Below are positions 38,470 to 45,948 of a DNA stretch of 64,000 bases, one piece after another. Source of the DNA: Sphingomonas qomolangmaensis (GTDB lineage: Bacteria; Pseudomonadota; Alphaproteobacteria; Sphingomonadales; Sphingomonadaceae); assembly GCF_024496245.1 (NCBI RefSeq), contig NZ_CP101740.1:744001-808000 (forward strand). The letters are read 5' to 3'. Numbering within the stretch: the first letter of the stretch is position 1; every line of letters begins with the position of its first letter. The position numbers and the translations under genes are program-made. The notes beneath the pieces are model-generated. The model was not told the DNA's origin. It ran no database searches and saw only the letters and a list, made by a program, of their open reading frames with translations.

Positions 38470-39240
38470 ATGGCGAACAAACTCGCAGTCATCACCGGCG
38501 CATCGACCGGTATCGGCCTCGAACTCGCCAAGATCGCGGCGGACGAAGGCTATGACCTGCTGGTCGTCGCCGACGAGCCGCAGATCGATGCCGCGGCGGG
38601 CGAATTGCGCGGTCGCGGCGTCGACGTCCAGTCGGTCGAGGCCGATCTTGCGACCTTCGAGGGCAACGACGCGCTGCTGGCGGCTACCGATGGTCGCCCT
38701 ATCGATATCCTCATCGCCAATGCAGGGCGCGGCCTCGGCCATGCGTTCGTCGAGCAAGCGCCGGCCGATTGGCGGCGCGTGATCGACACCAACGTCACCG
38801 GCACCACCTATCTGTTGCAAAAGACCGCGCAGGCGATGGTCGCGCGCGGCGAGGGACGGATCCTGATCGTCGGATCGATCGCCGGGCTGATCCCCGGCAG
38901 CTTCCAGGCGGTGTATAACGGCACCAAGGCGTATCTCGACAGCTTCGCCTACGCGTTGCGCGACGAACTCAAGGATACCGGGGTGCAGGTGACCGTGCTG
39001 ATGCCCGGCCCCACCGATACCGAATTCTTCCGCCGCGCGAACATGCTCGACACCCCGGTCGGCAAGGACGACGGCAAGGAAGACCCTGCCAAGACCGCGC
39101 AAAATGGTTGGAAGGCGATGATGGACGGGTCGGCGCATGTCGTTTCGGGCACCAAGAACAAGATCCAGGCGGCGCTTTCGCACATCACCCCCGACAGCGT
39201 GCTCGCGGGCCAGCATCGCAAGATGGCCGAACCCGAATAA
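38470..39240 (+). CDS. Short-chain dehydrogenase/reductase
   Basis: A 256-residue classical SDR. The cofactor motif TGASTGIG is at residues 9-16, NAG at 84-86, catalytic Ser136, and Tyr149-x3-Lys153 in VYNGTKAYL. It probably reduces a carbonyl compound with NAD(P)H. It starts 4 bases after the zinc dehydrogenase stop and so belongs to the SRPBCC-ADH-SDR operon. The exported methyltransferase gene follows about 78 bases later and may share the message. Confidence 0.93.
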   Translation: MANKLAVITGASTGIGLELAKIAADEGYDLLVVADEPQIDAAAGELRGRGVDVQSVEADLATFEGNDALLAATDGRPIDILIANAGRGLGHAFVEQAPADWRRVIDTNVTGTTYLLQKTAQAMVARGEGRILIVGSIAGLIPGSFQAVYNGTKAYLDSFAYALRDELKDTGVQVTVLMPGPTDTEFFRRANMLDTPVGKDDGKEDPAKTAQNGWKAMMDGSAHVVSGTKNKIQAALSHITPDSVLAGQHRKMAEPE

Positions 39241-39318
39241 CCGATGACGCCCGAGCCGCGATTGCGGCTTCGGCTTTGGCGGTGCAGGATCGGGACTGCA
39301 ACCAGGTTGAGGGTGGGG

Positions 39319-40095
39319 ATGATCCGTGCTGCGTTTTTGGGGTTTGCTGCGATCGTGGCTGCGCCTGTCGCGGCGCAACAGGACAGCGTCCCCTATGTCC
39401 CGACGCCGCAAGCGATCGTCGAAGGCATGCTCGATCTCGCCGAGGTCGGACCTGCCGACAATCTTATAGATCTTGGATCGGGCGACGGGCGGATCGTCAT
39501 CGCCGCCGCACGCCGGGGTGCGAGCGCATTGGGGATCGATCGAAGCTCGCCGCTCGTCGCGCGCGCGCGAATGCTGGCGCGCGGGGAGGAACTGCCCGGA
39601 CGGACGCGCTTCGAGCAAGGCGATCTGTTCGAAGCGCGTATCCGCGATGCCAGCGTCGTCACCCTGTATCTGCTGCCGACGGTCAACGTCGCGCTTCGCC
39701 CCAAGCTGGTCAACGAATTGCGTCCCGGTACGCGCATCGTCAGCCACGCGTTCGACATGGCCGAATGGTCGCCCGACGGGCATCGGGTGGTCGAGGAAAG
39801 GAACCTCTATCTTTGGATCGTTCCCGCGACGGTCGGCGGCACCTGGCGGCTGACGATGCCGGGTGGGCGCAGTGGCACGCTGGCGTTCGAGCAGCGTTTC
39901 CAGCGGATCAGCGGCACGCTCGACGGGGCGTCGATCGGCCGGCCAACGTTGCGCGGTACCCGGGTGAGCTTCGTCGCGGCGACGCCCGGGGGCCAGCGTC
40001 TGTACCAGGGGATCGTCGGTGACCGGTCGATCGAACCCGACCCCGCCGCGCCCGCCGACGCCGCGACCGGCTGGCAGGCGGTGCGATCCGATTGA
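39319..40095 (+). CDS. Class I SAM methyltransferase with an N-terminal signal peptide
   Basis: A 258-residue protein. Residues 1-20 form a Sec signal (MIRAAFLGFAAIVAAPVAAQ). Next comes PYVPTPQAIVEGMLDLAEVG and a Rossmann SAM motif, NLIDLGSGDGRIVIAAARRG with GIDRS, then RFEQGDLFE and VVTLYLLPTVN. The C-terminal third is a beta-rich domain without a name I recognise. An exported SAM enzyme is odd, since SAM is cytoplasmic. The ATG at 39319 has GAGGGTGGGG before it; starting at 39244 would bury the signal sequence. Confidence 0.75.
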   Translation: MIRAAFLGFAAIVAAPVAAQQDSVPYVPTPQAIVEGMLDLAEVGPADNLIDLGSGDGRIVIAAARRGASALGIDRSSPLVARARMLARGEELPGRTRFEQGDLFEARIRDASVVTLYLLPTVNVALRPKLVNELRPGTRIVSHAFDMAEWSPDGHRVVEERNLYLWIVPATVGGTWRLTMPGGRSGTLAFEQRFQRISGTLDGASIGRPTLRGTRVSFVAATPGGQRLYQGIVGDRSIEPDPAAPADAATGWQAVRSD

Positions 40096-40153
40096 ACCCC
40101 TCGGTTCGAAACGAACGGTTACTGCTGGGTTCGCAAGGTTCTAGGGTGGTCGC

Positions 40154-41011
40154 ATGAAATCATTGCTAGCCCTCGCGATCGTCCTTGCCACGCCGGCACA
40201 AGCCGAAACGATCCTCTTCGTGGGCAACAGCTTCACCTATGGCGCCGAATCGCCGGTCCATCGCTACCGCCCCGACAGTGTCACCGATCTTAACCGGGAG
40301 GGCGTCGGGGGTGTTCCCGCGCTGTTCGCAGCCTTCGCCGAACAGGCGGGGTTCGATTATGACGTCCATCTCGAGACCGGCGGCGGGCGCAGCCTCGCCT
40401 GGCATCTTGCCGAACGCCGCGAAGCGATCGATCGCCGCTGGGACCATGTCGTGCTGCAGGAATACAGCACGCTCGACGCGACGCGTCCCGGCGATGCAAC
40501 GCGCTACATCGCCGCCTCGCGCGCGCTCACCGCGCTGTTTCGCCAGCGCAACCCGCGCGTCGCGGTGCGCCTCAATGCCACGTGGAGCCGGCCCGACCTT
40601 ACCTATCGCCCAGGCAGCCGCTGGTCGGGTAAGGCGATCGCCTCGATGGCGAACGACGTCCGCGCCGCTGCCGACCGGGCGCAGGCAGCGACCCCCGAAA
40701 TCACCGACGTCGCGCCGGTGGGACAGGCCTTCACCTGCGCGATCCGCGCCGGGATTGCCGACGCCGATCCCTATAACGGGATCGATGCGGGCAAGGTCGG
40801 GCTGTGGGCGGCCGACCGGTATCACGGCAGCATGTACGGCTATTATCTCGAGGCACTGGTGTTGTTCGGCCAGATCACCCGCCACGATCCGCGCTCGCTG
40901 GGCCGCGACGAACGCGCGGCACGCGACTTGGGGATTGCGCCCGAACAGGCCGGCGCGCTGCAGGCGATCGCGGCCGAGACGCTCAAGTCCGACGGCGGAT
41001 GCGGAGCCTGA
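40154..41011 (+). CDS. Exported SGNH/GDSL-type hydrolase
   Basis: A 285-residue protein with a signal peptide (KSLLALAIVLATPAQA, cut after AQA). The SGNH block I reads ILFVGNSFTYGAESPVHRYR, with the Ser nucleophile in GNS. Block II Gly is likely in LETGGGRSLAWHLAE, and block III-like Asn in RLNATW. Members hydrolyse esters on carbohydrates or lipids. It precedes the GPH symporter gene of the glucan locus by about 110 bases filled by a repeat, so a link to that locus is possible but not shown. Confidence 0.8.
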   Translation: MKSLLALAIVLATPAQAETILFVGNSFTYGAESPVHRYRPDSVTDLNREGVGGVPALFAAFAEQAGFDYDVHLETGGGRSLAWHLAERREAIDRRWDHVVLQEYSTLDATRPGDATRYIAASRALTALFRQRNPRVAVRLNATWSRPDLTYRPGSRWSGKAIASMANDVRAAADRAQAATPEITDVAPVGQAFTCAIRAGIADADPYNGIDAGKVGLWAADRYHGSMYGYYLEALVLFGQITRHDPRSLGRDERAARDLGIAPEQAGALQAIAAETLKSDGGCGA

Positions 41012-41025
41012 CCTTCGCATCAACT

Positions 41026-41103
41026 CCGTTCGTTTCGGGCGAAGTTGAGAAACCGCCGCGAGCATGGGCATCCCGATTTCTCGACTTCGCTCGGAATGAA
41101 CGG
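41026..41103. repeat. Inverted repeat with wobble-compatible arms
   Basis: Arms 41026-41052 and 41077-41103 are 27 bases each (CCGTTCGTTTCGGGCGAAGT... and its complement) and differ at 4 positions. All four differences are transitions that leave G-U pairs in RNA, so the transcript could fold without a mismatch. The outer CCGTTCGT resembles the arms of the element at 4268-4389. Confidence 0.8.
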
Positions 41104-41123
41104 TTGGACGGGCTCTCATCACG

Positions 41124-42461
41124 ATGACCGCTGTTGCCGCTCCTCTTCGTCCCGGCATCCCCCGGCTGCTGCTGTTCGGCTCGGGCGATTTCGCCTTCAA
41201 CCTCTATTGGCAGAGCGTTACGCTCTATCTGTTGTTCTTCTACACCGACACGCTCGGGCTGCCCCCGGCGACTGCGGGGCTGGTGTACATGGCGGGGGCG
41301 ATCTGGGACGGGGTTGCCGACCTGATCGTCGGGATCGCCGCCGAACGGTCGCGCCGCGGCTATCGGCGCTTCGTCGTGCTGGGGGCGGTGCCGCTCGGGC
41401 TGTCGTTTCCGCTGCTCTACCTGCTGCCGCCGTTCAACGGGGCGCCGCTGGTGGCGCTTTCGATCGGTGCGCAGCTAGCGTTCCGGACGCTCTACGCGGT
41501 CACCAACGTGCCTTATGCCGCGTGGAGCACGCGGGTGAGCGACGACAGCCGCGACCGGACGCTGATTGCCGGCTTCCGGCTGCTGTTCGGCGCGGCGGCG
41601 GCGGCGGTCGTGGCGCTCGGCACGCCGTGGCTGCTCGCGCGGACCGGGGCGGGGGGCCACGCGCTGGTCGCTGCCTTGTTCGCCGCGGTCGCCACCCCGT
41701 TGCTGCTGATCGTCGGTGTTGCGACCCGGCAGGCGACGCGGATCGCGCCTGCGATCAACCAGGCGTCAGTGACGTGCAACCTGGCTGCGCTCGCCCGCAA
41801 CCGTGCCTTCGTGACGCTGGGCATCGCCATGACCGCGGCGGCGATCGCGGGCGCGATCCTCAACCAGTCGGTGCTCTATTATTTCCGCCACGTCGCTGGT
41901 GACCCGGCGGGCGGCCCCGCCACCTTTGCCGCGATGGCCGCCGCAGGGGTGCTGGCGGTCCCCGTCTGGACCGCGATCACCGTGCGGATCGGCGCGCGCG
42001 CCGCCTGGGTCGTCGCGGCGACGCTCGGGCTGGTGGCGCTCGCGATCTTCGCGGTTTCCGGGCCGCAGGCGATCTGGTTGGCCAGGCCCTTCCTGATCGC
42101 GATGCAGGTAGTGCTTACCGGGCTCGGCCTTGCCGGTTGGGCGATGCTGCCGAACACCGTCGATTATGGCGAGGCGCGCGGCGGGCTTCGCGTCGAGGCG
42201 ACCGCGTTCGGCGTTTCGGCGCTGTTGCAAAAGCTCGCGCTCGCCGCCGCGGCGATGCTGCTCGGCGGGGTCTACACGCTGCTTGGCTATGACGGCAGCG
42301 TCGCCCCCGACGCGGCGGCACGCGAGGGGATACGCTGGCTGATGATCGCCGCCCCCGCCGCCGGGCTGGTCCTGTCGATCGCGGCGATGCTCGCCAACCC
42401 GCTGCCGCGCGGGCGGCACGCCGCGATCATCGAGGAACTGGCGGCGGGGCGCCCGGCTTAG
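41124..42461 (+). CDS. GPH-type sugar:cation symporter (MFS)
   Basis: A 445-residue inner-membrane permease with about 12 segments, of the MFS_2 (glycoside-pentoside-hexuronide) type. Characteristic stretches: FGSGDFAFNLYWQSVTLYLL near the N terminus, YMAGAIWDGVADLIVGIAAE, NVPYAAWSTRVSDDSRDRT, and MLPNTVDYGEARGGLRVEAT near the C terminus. It probably imports a glucoside or short oligosaccharide. Its stop overlaps by 4 bases the stop of the convergent GH3 gene, tying it to the glucan locus. Confidence 0.9.
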   Translation: MTAVAAPLRPGIPRLLLFGSGDFAFNLYWQSVTLYLLFFYTDTLGLPPATAGLVYMAGAIWDGVADLIVGIAAERSRRGYRRFVVLGAVPLGLSFPLLYLLPPFNGAPLVALSIGAQLAFRTLYAVTNVPYAAWSTRVSDDSRDRTLIAGFRLLFGAAAAAVVALGTPWLLARTGAGGHALVAALFAAVATPLLLIVGVATRQATRIAPAINQASVTCNLAALARNRAFVTLGIAMTAAAIAGAILNQSVLYYFRHVAGDPAGGPATFAAMAAAGVLAVPVWTAITVRIGARAAWVVAATLGLVALAIFAVSGPQAIWLARPFLIAMQVVLTGLGLAGWAMLPNTVDYGEARGGLRVEATAFGVSALLQKLALAAAAMLLGGVYTLLGYDGSVAPDAAAREGIRWLMIAAPAAGLVLSIAAMLANPLPRGRHAAIIEELAAGRPA

Positions 42462-44752
42462 GCGAGGGTGAACTCGCCGCTCACGCCTTCGGCCTCGGCG
42501 GAAGGGGCGATCCACAGGCGGAACTTGCCCGGTTCGACGGTGGGTTTCAGATCCTGCCCAATGAAGGTCAGGTCGCCGCGTGCCAACGTGAATTCGACCG
42601 TTTCGCTCGCGCCGGCCGCGACGCGCACCTTGCGGAACGCCTTTAGCTCGCGGACCGGGCGGGTGATGCTGGCCGTAACGTCCTGGACGTAGAGCTGGAT
42701 GACTTCGTCGGCTGCGCGCGAGCCGCTGTTGGTCACCGTCGCGCGGACGGTGAGCTTCCCCCCCGACGCCAGCACGCCGTCGCCCGTATCGAGCGCCGAA
42801 TAGGCGATCCGGCCATAGGTAAGCCCATGCCCGAACGGGTAGAGCGCGCCGCCCGGCACGTCCATATAGCGCGCCTTGAATGCGACGCGATCGCCCGGCG
42901 GGTTGGGACGCCCGGTATTCTTGTGCGCGTAATAATAAGGTGCCTGGCCGCTGCTGTGCGGAAAGCTCACCGGCAACCGTGCCGAGGGTGCGACCGCGCC
43001 GAACAGGATGTCGGCGGTCGCCGGACCCGATTCCGATCCCAGGAACCACGTCGCCAGGATCGCCGGCGCGTCCTTCACCGCGCCATCAAGCGCCAATGCG
43101 CGACCGTGGCGCAGCAGCACCACCATCGGCTTGCCCACCGCCGCGACGGCTTCTGCGAGTGCCATTTGCGGCGCGGGGATGGTGATGTCGGTGCGCGATT
43201 GCGCTTCGCCCGACATCGTCTGCGCTTCGCCCACCGCGAGTACGACGATGTCCGCCGCGCGCGCCGCCGCCGCCGCGGCTTCGATCCCGCCGGGCAGCGG
43301 CTCGAGGATTCCCGAGCCGTCGGTCGCGGTCACCATCGACGCGTCGCGCAGGGCGGCGCGGACGCCGGTGAGCAGATCGACCGCATCGGCGTCGGTGCCA
43401 TAGACGTTCCACGGCCCGATCAGCTCGCGCTTGCCCTGCACGAACGGCCCGATCAGCGCGATCCTTTTGCCGCTGCGGGGCAGGGGGAGCAGGTCGCCTT
43501 CGTTCTTGAGCAGGACGATCGACTTGGCCCCCGCCTCGCGCGCCACCTTGCGGTGCGCCGGCGTGCCGATCCGCGTGCGTTCGCGCCGCACGTCGATCCG
43601 GCGGAAGGGATCGTCGAACAGCCCCAGCATCACCTTCATCGCCAGCACGCGCCGCACCGCCTCGTCGAGCCGCGCCATCGGCACGTCGCCCTTGGCGACC
43701 AGGTCGGGCAAGTGGTTGATGTAGAAGCTCGACTGCATGCACATGTCGACGCCCGCCAGGAAGGCGAGCTTGGTCGCCTCGCGCTCATCGGCGGCGAAAC
43801 CGTGTGCGATGAGCTCCATGTCGCCGGTATAGTCCGACACCACGACGCCATCGAAGCCCCATTCGGTCCGCAGCACATCGGTGAGCAGCCAGTGGTTGGC
43901 GGTCGCGGGGACGCCCGACAATTCGTTGAACGCCGCCATCGTCGTGCCCGCACCCGCCGCGAACGCCGACTGGAAGGGCGGGAAATAGATTTCGCGCAGC
44001 GTCCGCTCGGATACGTCGACGGTGTTGTAGTCGAGCCCGCCCTCGGCCGCGCCATAGGCGGCGAAATGCTTGGCGCAAGCGACCATCGCGTCGGCCGCCT
44101 TCAGCCCCTTGCGTCCCTGGAAGCCACGCACCCGCGCTTCGGCCATGATCCGCCCGAGCAGCACGTCTTCGCCCGCGCCTTCGATCCCGCGACCCCAGCG
44201 CGGGTCGCGCGCGACATCGACCATCGGCGCGAAGTTCCAGTCGATCCCCGCCGCGGTCGCCTCGACCGCCGCGACGCGCGCGGTGCGCTCGGCGAGATCG
44301 GCATCGAAGCTGCCCGCTTCGGCAAGCGGCATCGGGAACACGGTGCGGAAGCCGTGGATGACGTCGGCCGCGAACACCAGGGGCAGCTTGAGCCGTGCCT
44401 CGCGCATCGCCACCAGCTGCATCTGCCGCGCCATTTCGGCGCCGTTGCCGTTGAACACGCCCCCGAGCCGGCCTTGGCGGACCTCGGCAAGCTGGCCTTC
44501 GAAATTGGTCTGCGCGCCGGCGGGGTTGAGCGCGGTCGCCGCGCTGCCGGCCCAGGCGGCAGCATTGAGCGTCAGCTGGCCTGCCTTTTCGACCACGGTC
44601 ATCTGCGACAGCAGCGACTCGACGCTGGTGGGAAGCGCGTTTTTGGCGGCTTGCGCCAGCAGCGCACGCGCTGGAGAGGCCGCCCAAGCGGTCACCGCGC
44701 CCGCGCCCAGCAACATGGCGCGTCTCGAAATCGCGGGTGTTTTCATCGGCAT
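42458..44752 (-). CDS. Exported GH3 family beta-glucosidase
   Basis: A 764-residue GH3 enzyme resembling periplasmic BglX. The N terminus has a twin-arginine-like signal (AISRRAMLLGAGAV). Catalytic barrel motifs: APMVDVARDPRWGRGIEGAG, CAKHFAAYG (residues 226-234) and the nucleophile Asp307 in GVVVSDYTG. The second alpha/beta domain and a C-terminal fibronectin III-like domain complete the family layout. It cleaves terminal beta-glucosides. Start at 44752, after GAGAGAGGATC; a second ATG two codons in is possible. Divergent from the LacI regulator across a perfect operator palindrome. Confidence 0.94.
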   Translation of the reverse strand: MPMKTPAISRRAMLLGAGAVTAWAASPARALLAQAAKNALPTSVESLLSQMTVVEKAGQLTLNAAAWAGSAATALNPAGAQTNFEGQLAEVRQGRLGGVFNGNGAEMARQMQLVAMREARLKLPLVFAADVIHGFRTVFPMPLAEAGSFDADLAERTARVAAVEATAAGIDWNFAPMVDVARDPRWGRGIEGAGEDVLLGRIMAEARVRGFQGRKGLKAADAMVACAKHFAAYGAAEGGLDYNTVDVSERTLREIYFPPFQSAFAAGAGTTMAAFNELSGVPATANHWLLTDVLRTEWGFDGVVVSDYTGDMELIAHGFAADEREATKLAFLAGVDMCMQSSFYINHLPDLVAKGDVPMARLDEAVRRVLAMKVMLGLFDDPFRRIDVRRERTRIGTPAHRKVAREAGAKSIVLLKNEGDLLPLPRSGKRIALIGPFVQGKRELIGPWNVYGTDADAVDLLTGVRAALRDASMVTATDGSGILEPLPGGIEAAAAAARAADIVVLAVGEAQTMSGEAQSRTDITIPAPQMALAEAVAAVGKPMVVLLRHGRALALDGAVKDAPAILATWFLGSESGPATADILFGAVAPSARLPVSFPHSSGQAPYYYAHKNTGRPNPPGDRVAFKARYMDVPGGALYPFGHGLTYGRIAYSALDTGDGVLASGGKLTVRATVTNSGSRAADEVIQLYVQDVTASITRPVRELKAFRKVRVAAGASETVEFTLARGDLTFIGQDLKPTVEPGKFRLWIAPSAEAEGVSGEFTLA

Positions 44753-44814
44753 GATCCTCTCTCGGTGCCCCGTCGCAGCGGGGCGTCATCAATCGTGTTG
44801 ATGCCCGTTGTAGA

Positions 44815-44836
44815 TTGATGTAACCGGTTACATCAA
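44815..44836. promoter_or_regulatory. LacI-family operator, perfect 22-bp palindrome
   Basis: TTGATGTAACCGGTTACATCAA is perfectly self-complementary and has the central CG step and TGTAACCGGTTACA core typical of LacI/GalR operators. It lies between the divergent GH3 gene (62 bases from its start) and the LacI gene (76 bases from its start), so it likely controls both. No second copy was noticed elsewhere in the window. Confidence 0.85.
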
Positions 44837-44912
44837 GGGTGATCGGCAGGCCAACGTGCCTGCCGACAATGTCCGCGAGAAGATGACCCTGTTGAGGATC
44901 CGGTCTGAAACG

Positions 44913-45905
44913 ATGGCGAATGCCACCATTCGTGATGTTGCGCGTGAAGCGGCGGTTTCGGTCGCCTCGGTTTCGCGCGTGCTCAACGGGCACGAGAATG
45001 TCCGCCCCGAATTGCGCCAGCGGGTCCAGGCGGTCGCCGCGCGGCTGGGCTATGTGCCGCATGCCGGCGCGCGCAATCTCAGCCTGTCGCGCACCGGGTC
45101 GATCGGCGTCGTGCTGCCCGACCTGCACGGCGAGTTCTTCTCTGAAATCCTGCGCGGCATGGACCGTGAAGCGTCGGCGCGCGGGCTGCAGCTTTTGCTC
45201 ACCAACATGCACGCCGATGCCGATTCGGGCATCGTCGCGCTCAAGGCGATGCGCGGGCGCGTCGACGGGATGGTGGTGATGGCGCCGCATGTCGACGCCG
45301 ACGAGCTGTTCGCGCACCTTCCCCCCAGCGTTCCAGCGGTGCTCGTAAATTGCGCACCGCATCACCAGCAGCGCGCCGAGCTACGCGTCGACAATGCCGG
45401 CGGTGCCGCGGTGATGGTCGAGCATCTGGTGGCGAGCGGCCGCCGCGCCATCGTCCACATCGCTGGCCCTGCGGGCAATATCGATGCCGACGAGCGCCGG
45501 CGCGGCTATATCGCAGCGATCGAACGCGCCGGGCTCGAGCGTCGCATCGTCGAAGGCGATTTCCAGGAGGAATCGGGTGAGCGTGCCGCGCAGTTGCTGC
45601 TCGCCGACGCCGTCGCGGTCGACGCGATCTTCGCGGGCAACGACATGATGGCGATCGGCGCGCTGATGGCGCTGCGCGACGCGGGCATCGACGTGCCCGG
45701 GGGGGTCGCGATCGCCGGCTTCGACGATATTCCGCTCGCCCGTTTCGTCACGCCGTCGCTGACAACGATGCGCATCGACATCGCAGCGCTCGGGATGCGC
45801 GCGGTTGCCAGACTGACCGACATGATCGGTGGCGGCACCGATACCCAGATCGAACAGACCATGCCGCAGCTGGTCGTTCGCATGACCACCGCCATTCACC
45901 ATTAA
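44913..45905 (+). CDS. LacI family transcriptional regulator
   Basis: A 330-residue repressor. The N-terminal helix-turn-helix is ATIRDVAREAAVSVASVSRV followed by LNGHENVRPELRQRV and the minor-groove hinge helix. The periplasmic-binding-protein-like core has GSIGVVLPDLHGEFFSEILR, FAGNDMMAIGALMALRDAGI and VAIAGFDDIPLARFVTPSLT. It likely senses a sugar from the glucan locus and binds the palindrome 76 bases upstream. Start at 44913 chosen because the residues match family N termini from there; ATG at 44883 is an alternative. Confidence 0.93.
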   Translation: MANATIRDVAREAAVSVASVSRVLNGHENVRPELRQRVQAVAARLGYVPHAGARNLSLSRTGSIGVVLPDLHGEFFSEILRGMDREASARGLQLLLTNMHADADSGIVALKAMRGRVDGMVVMAPHVDADELFAHLPPSVPAVLVNCAPHHQQRAELRVDNAGGAAVMVEHLVASGRRAIVHIAGPAGNIDADERRRGYIAAIERAGLERRIVEGDFQEESGERAAQLLLADAVAVDAIFAGNDMMAIGALMALRDAGIDVPGGVAIAGFDDIPLARFVTPSLTTMRIDIAALGMRAVARLTDMIGGGTDTQIEQTMPQLVVRMTTAIHH

Positions 45906-45912
45906 CCAAAAA

Positions 45913-45930
45913 CCCCCGGAAACAGGGGGG
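45913..45930. other. C/G hairpin between lacI-type gene and TonB receptor gene
   Basis: CCCCC (45913-45917) and GGGGGG (45925-45930) around GGAAACA form a short stem 18 bases before the receptor ATG. There is no T-run, so it is more likely a leader structure than a terminator. Confidence 0.35.
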
Positions 45931-45948
45931 TCAGCAGGGAACGACACC

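Noticed and set aside
42827..44818. 663-codon frame opposite the GH3 gene
   Set aside because: Shadow frame without recognisable domain; GH3 catalytic motifs are on the minus strand.
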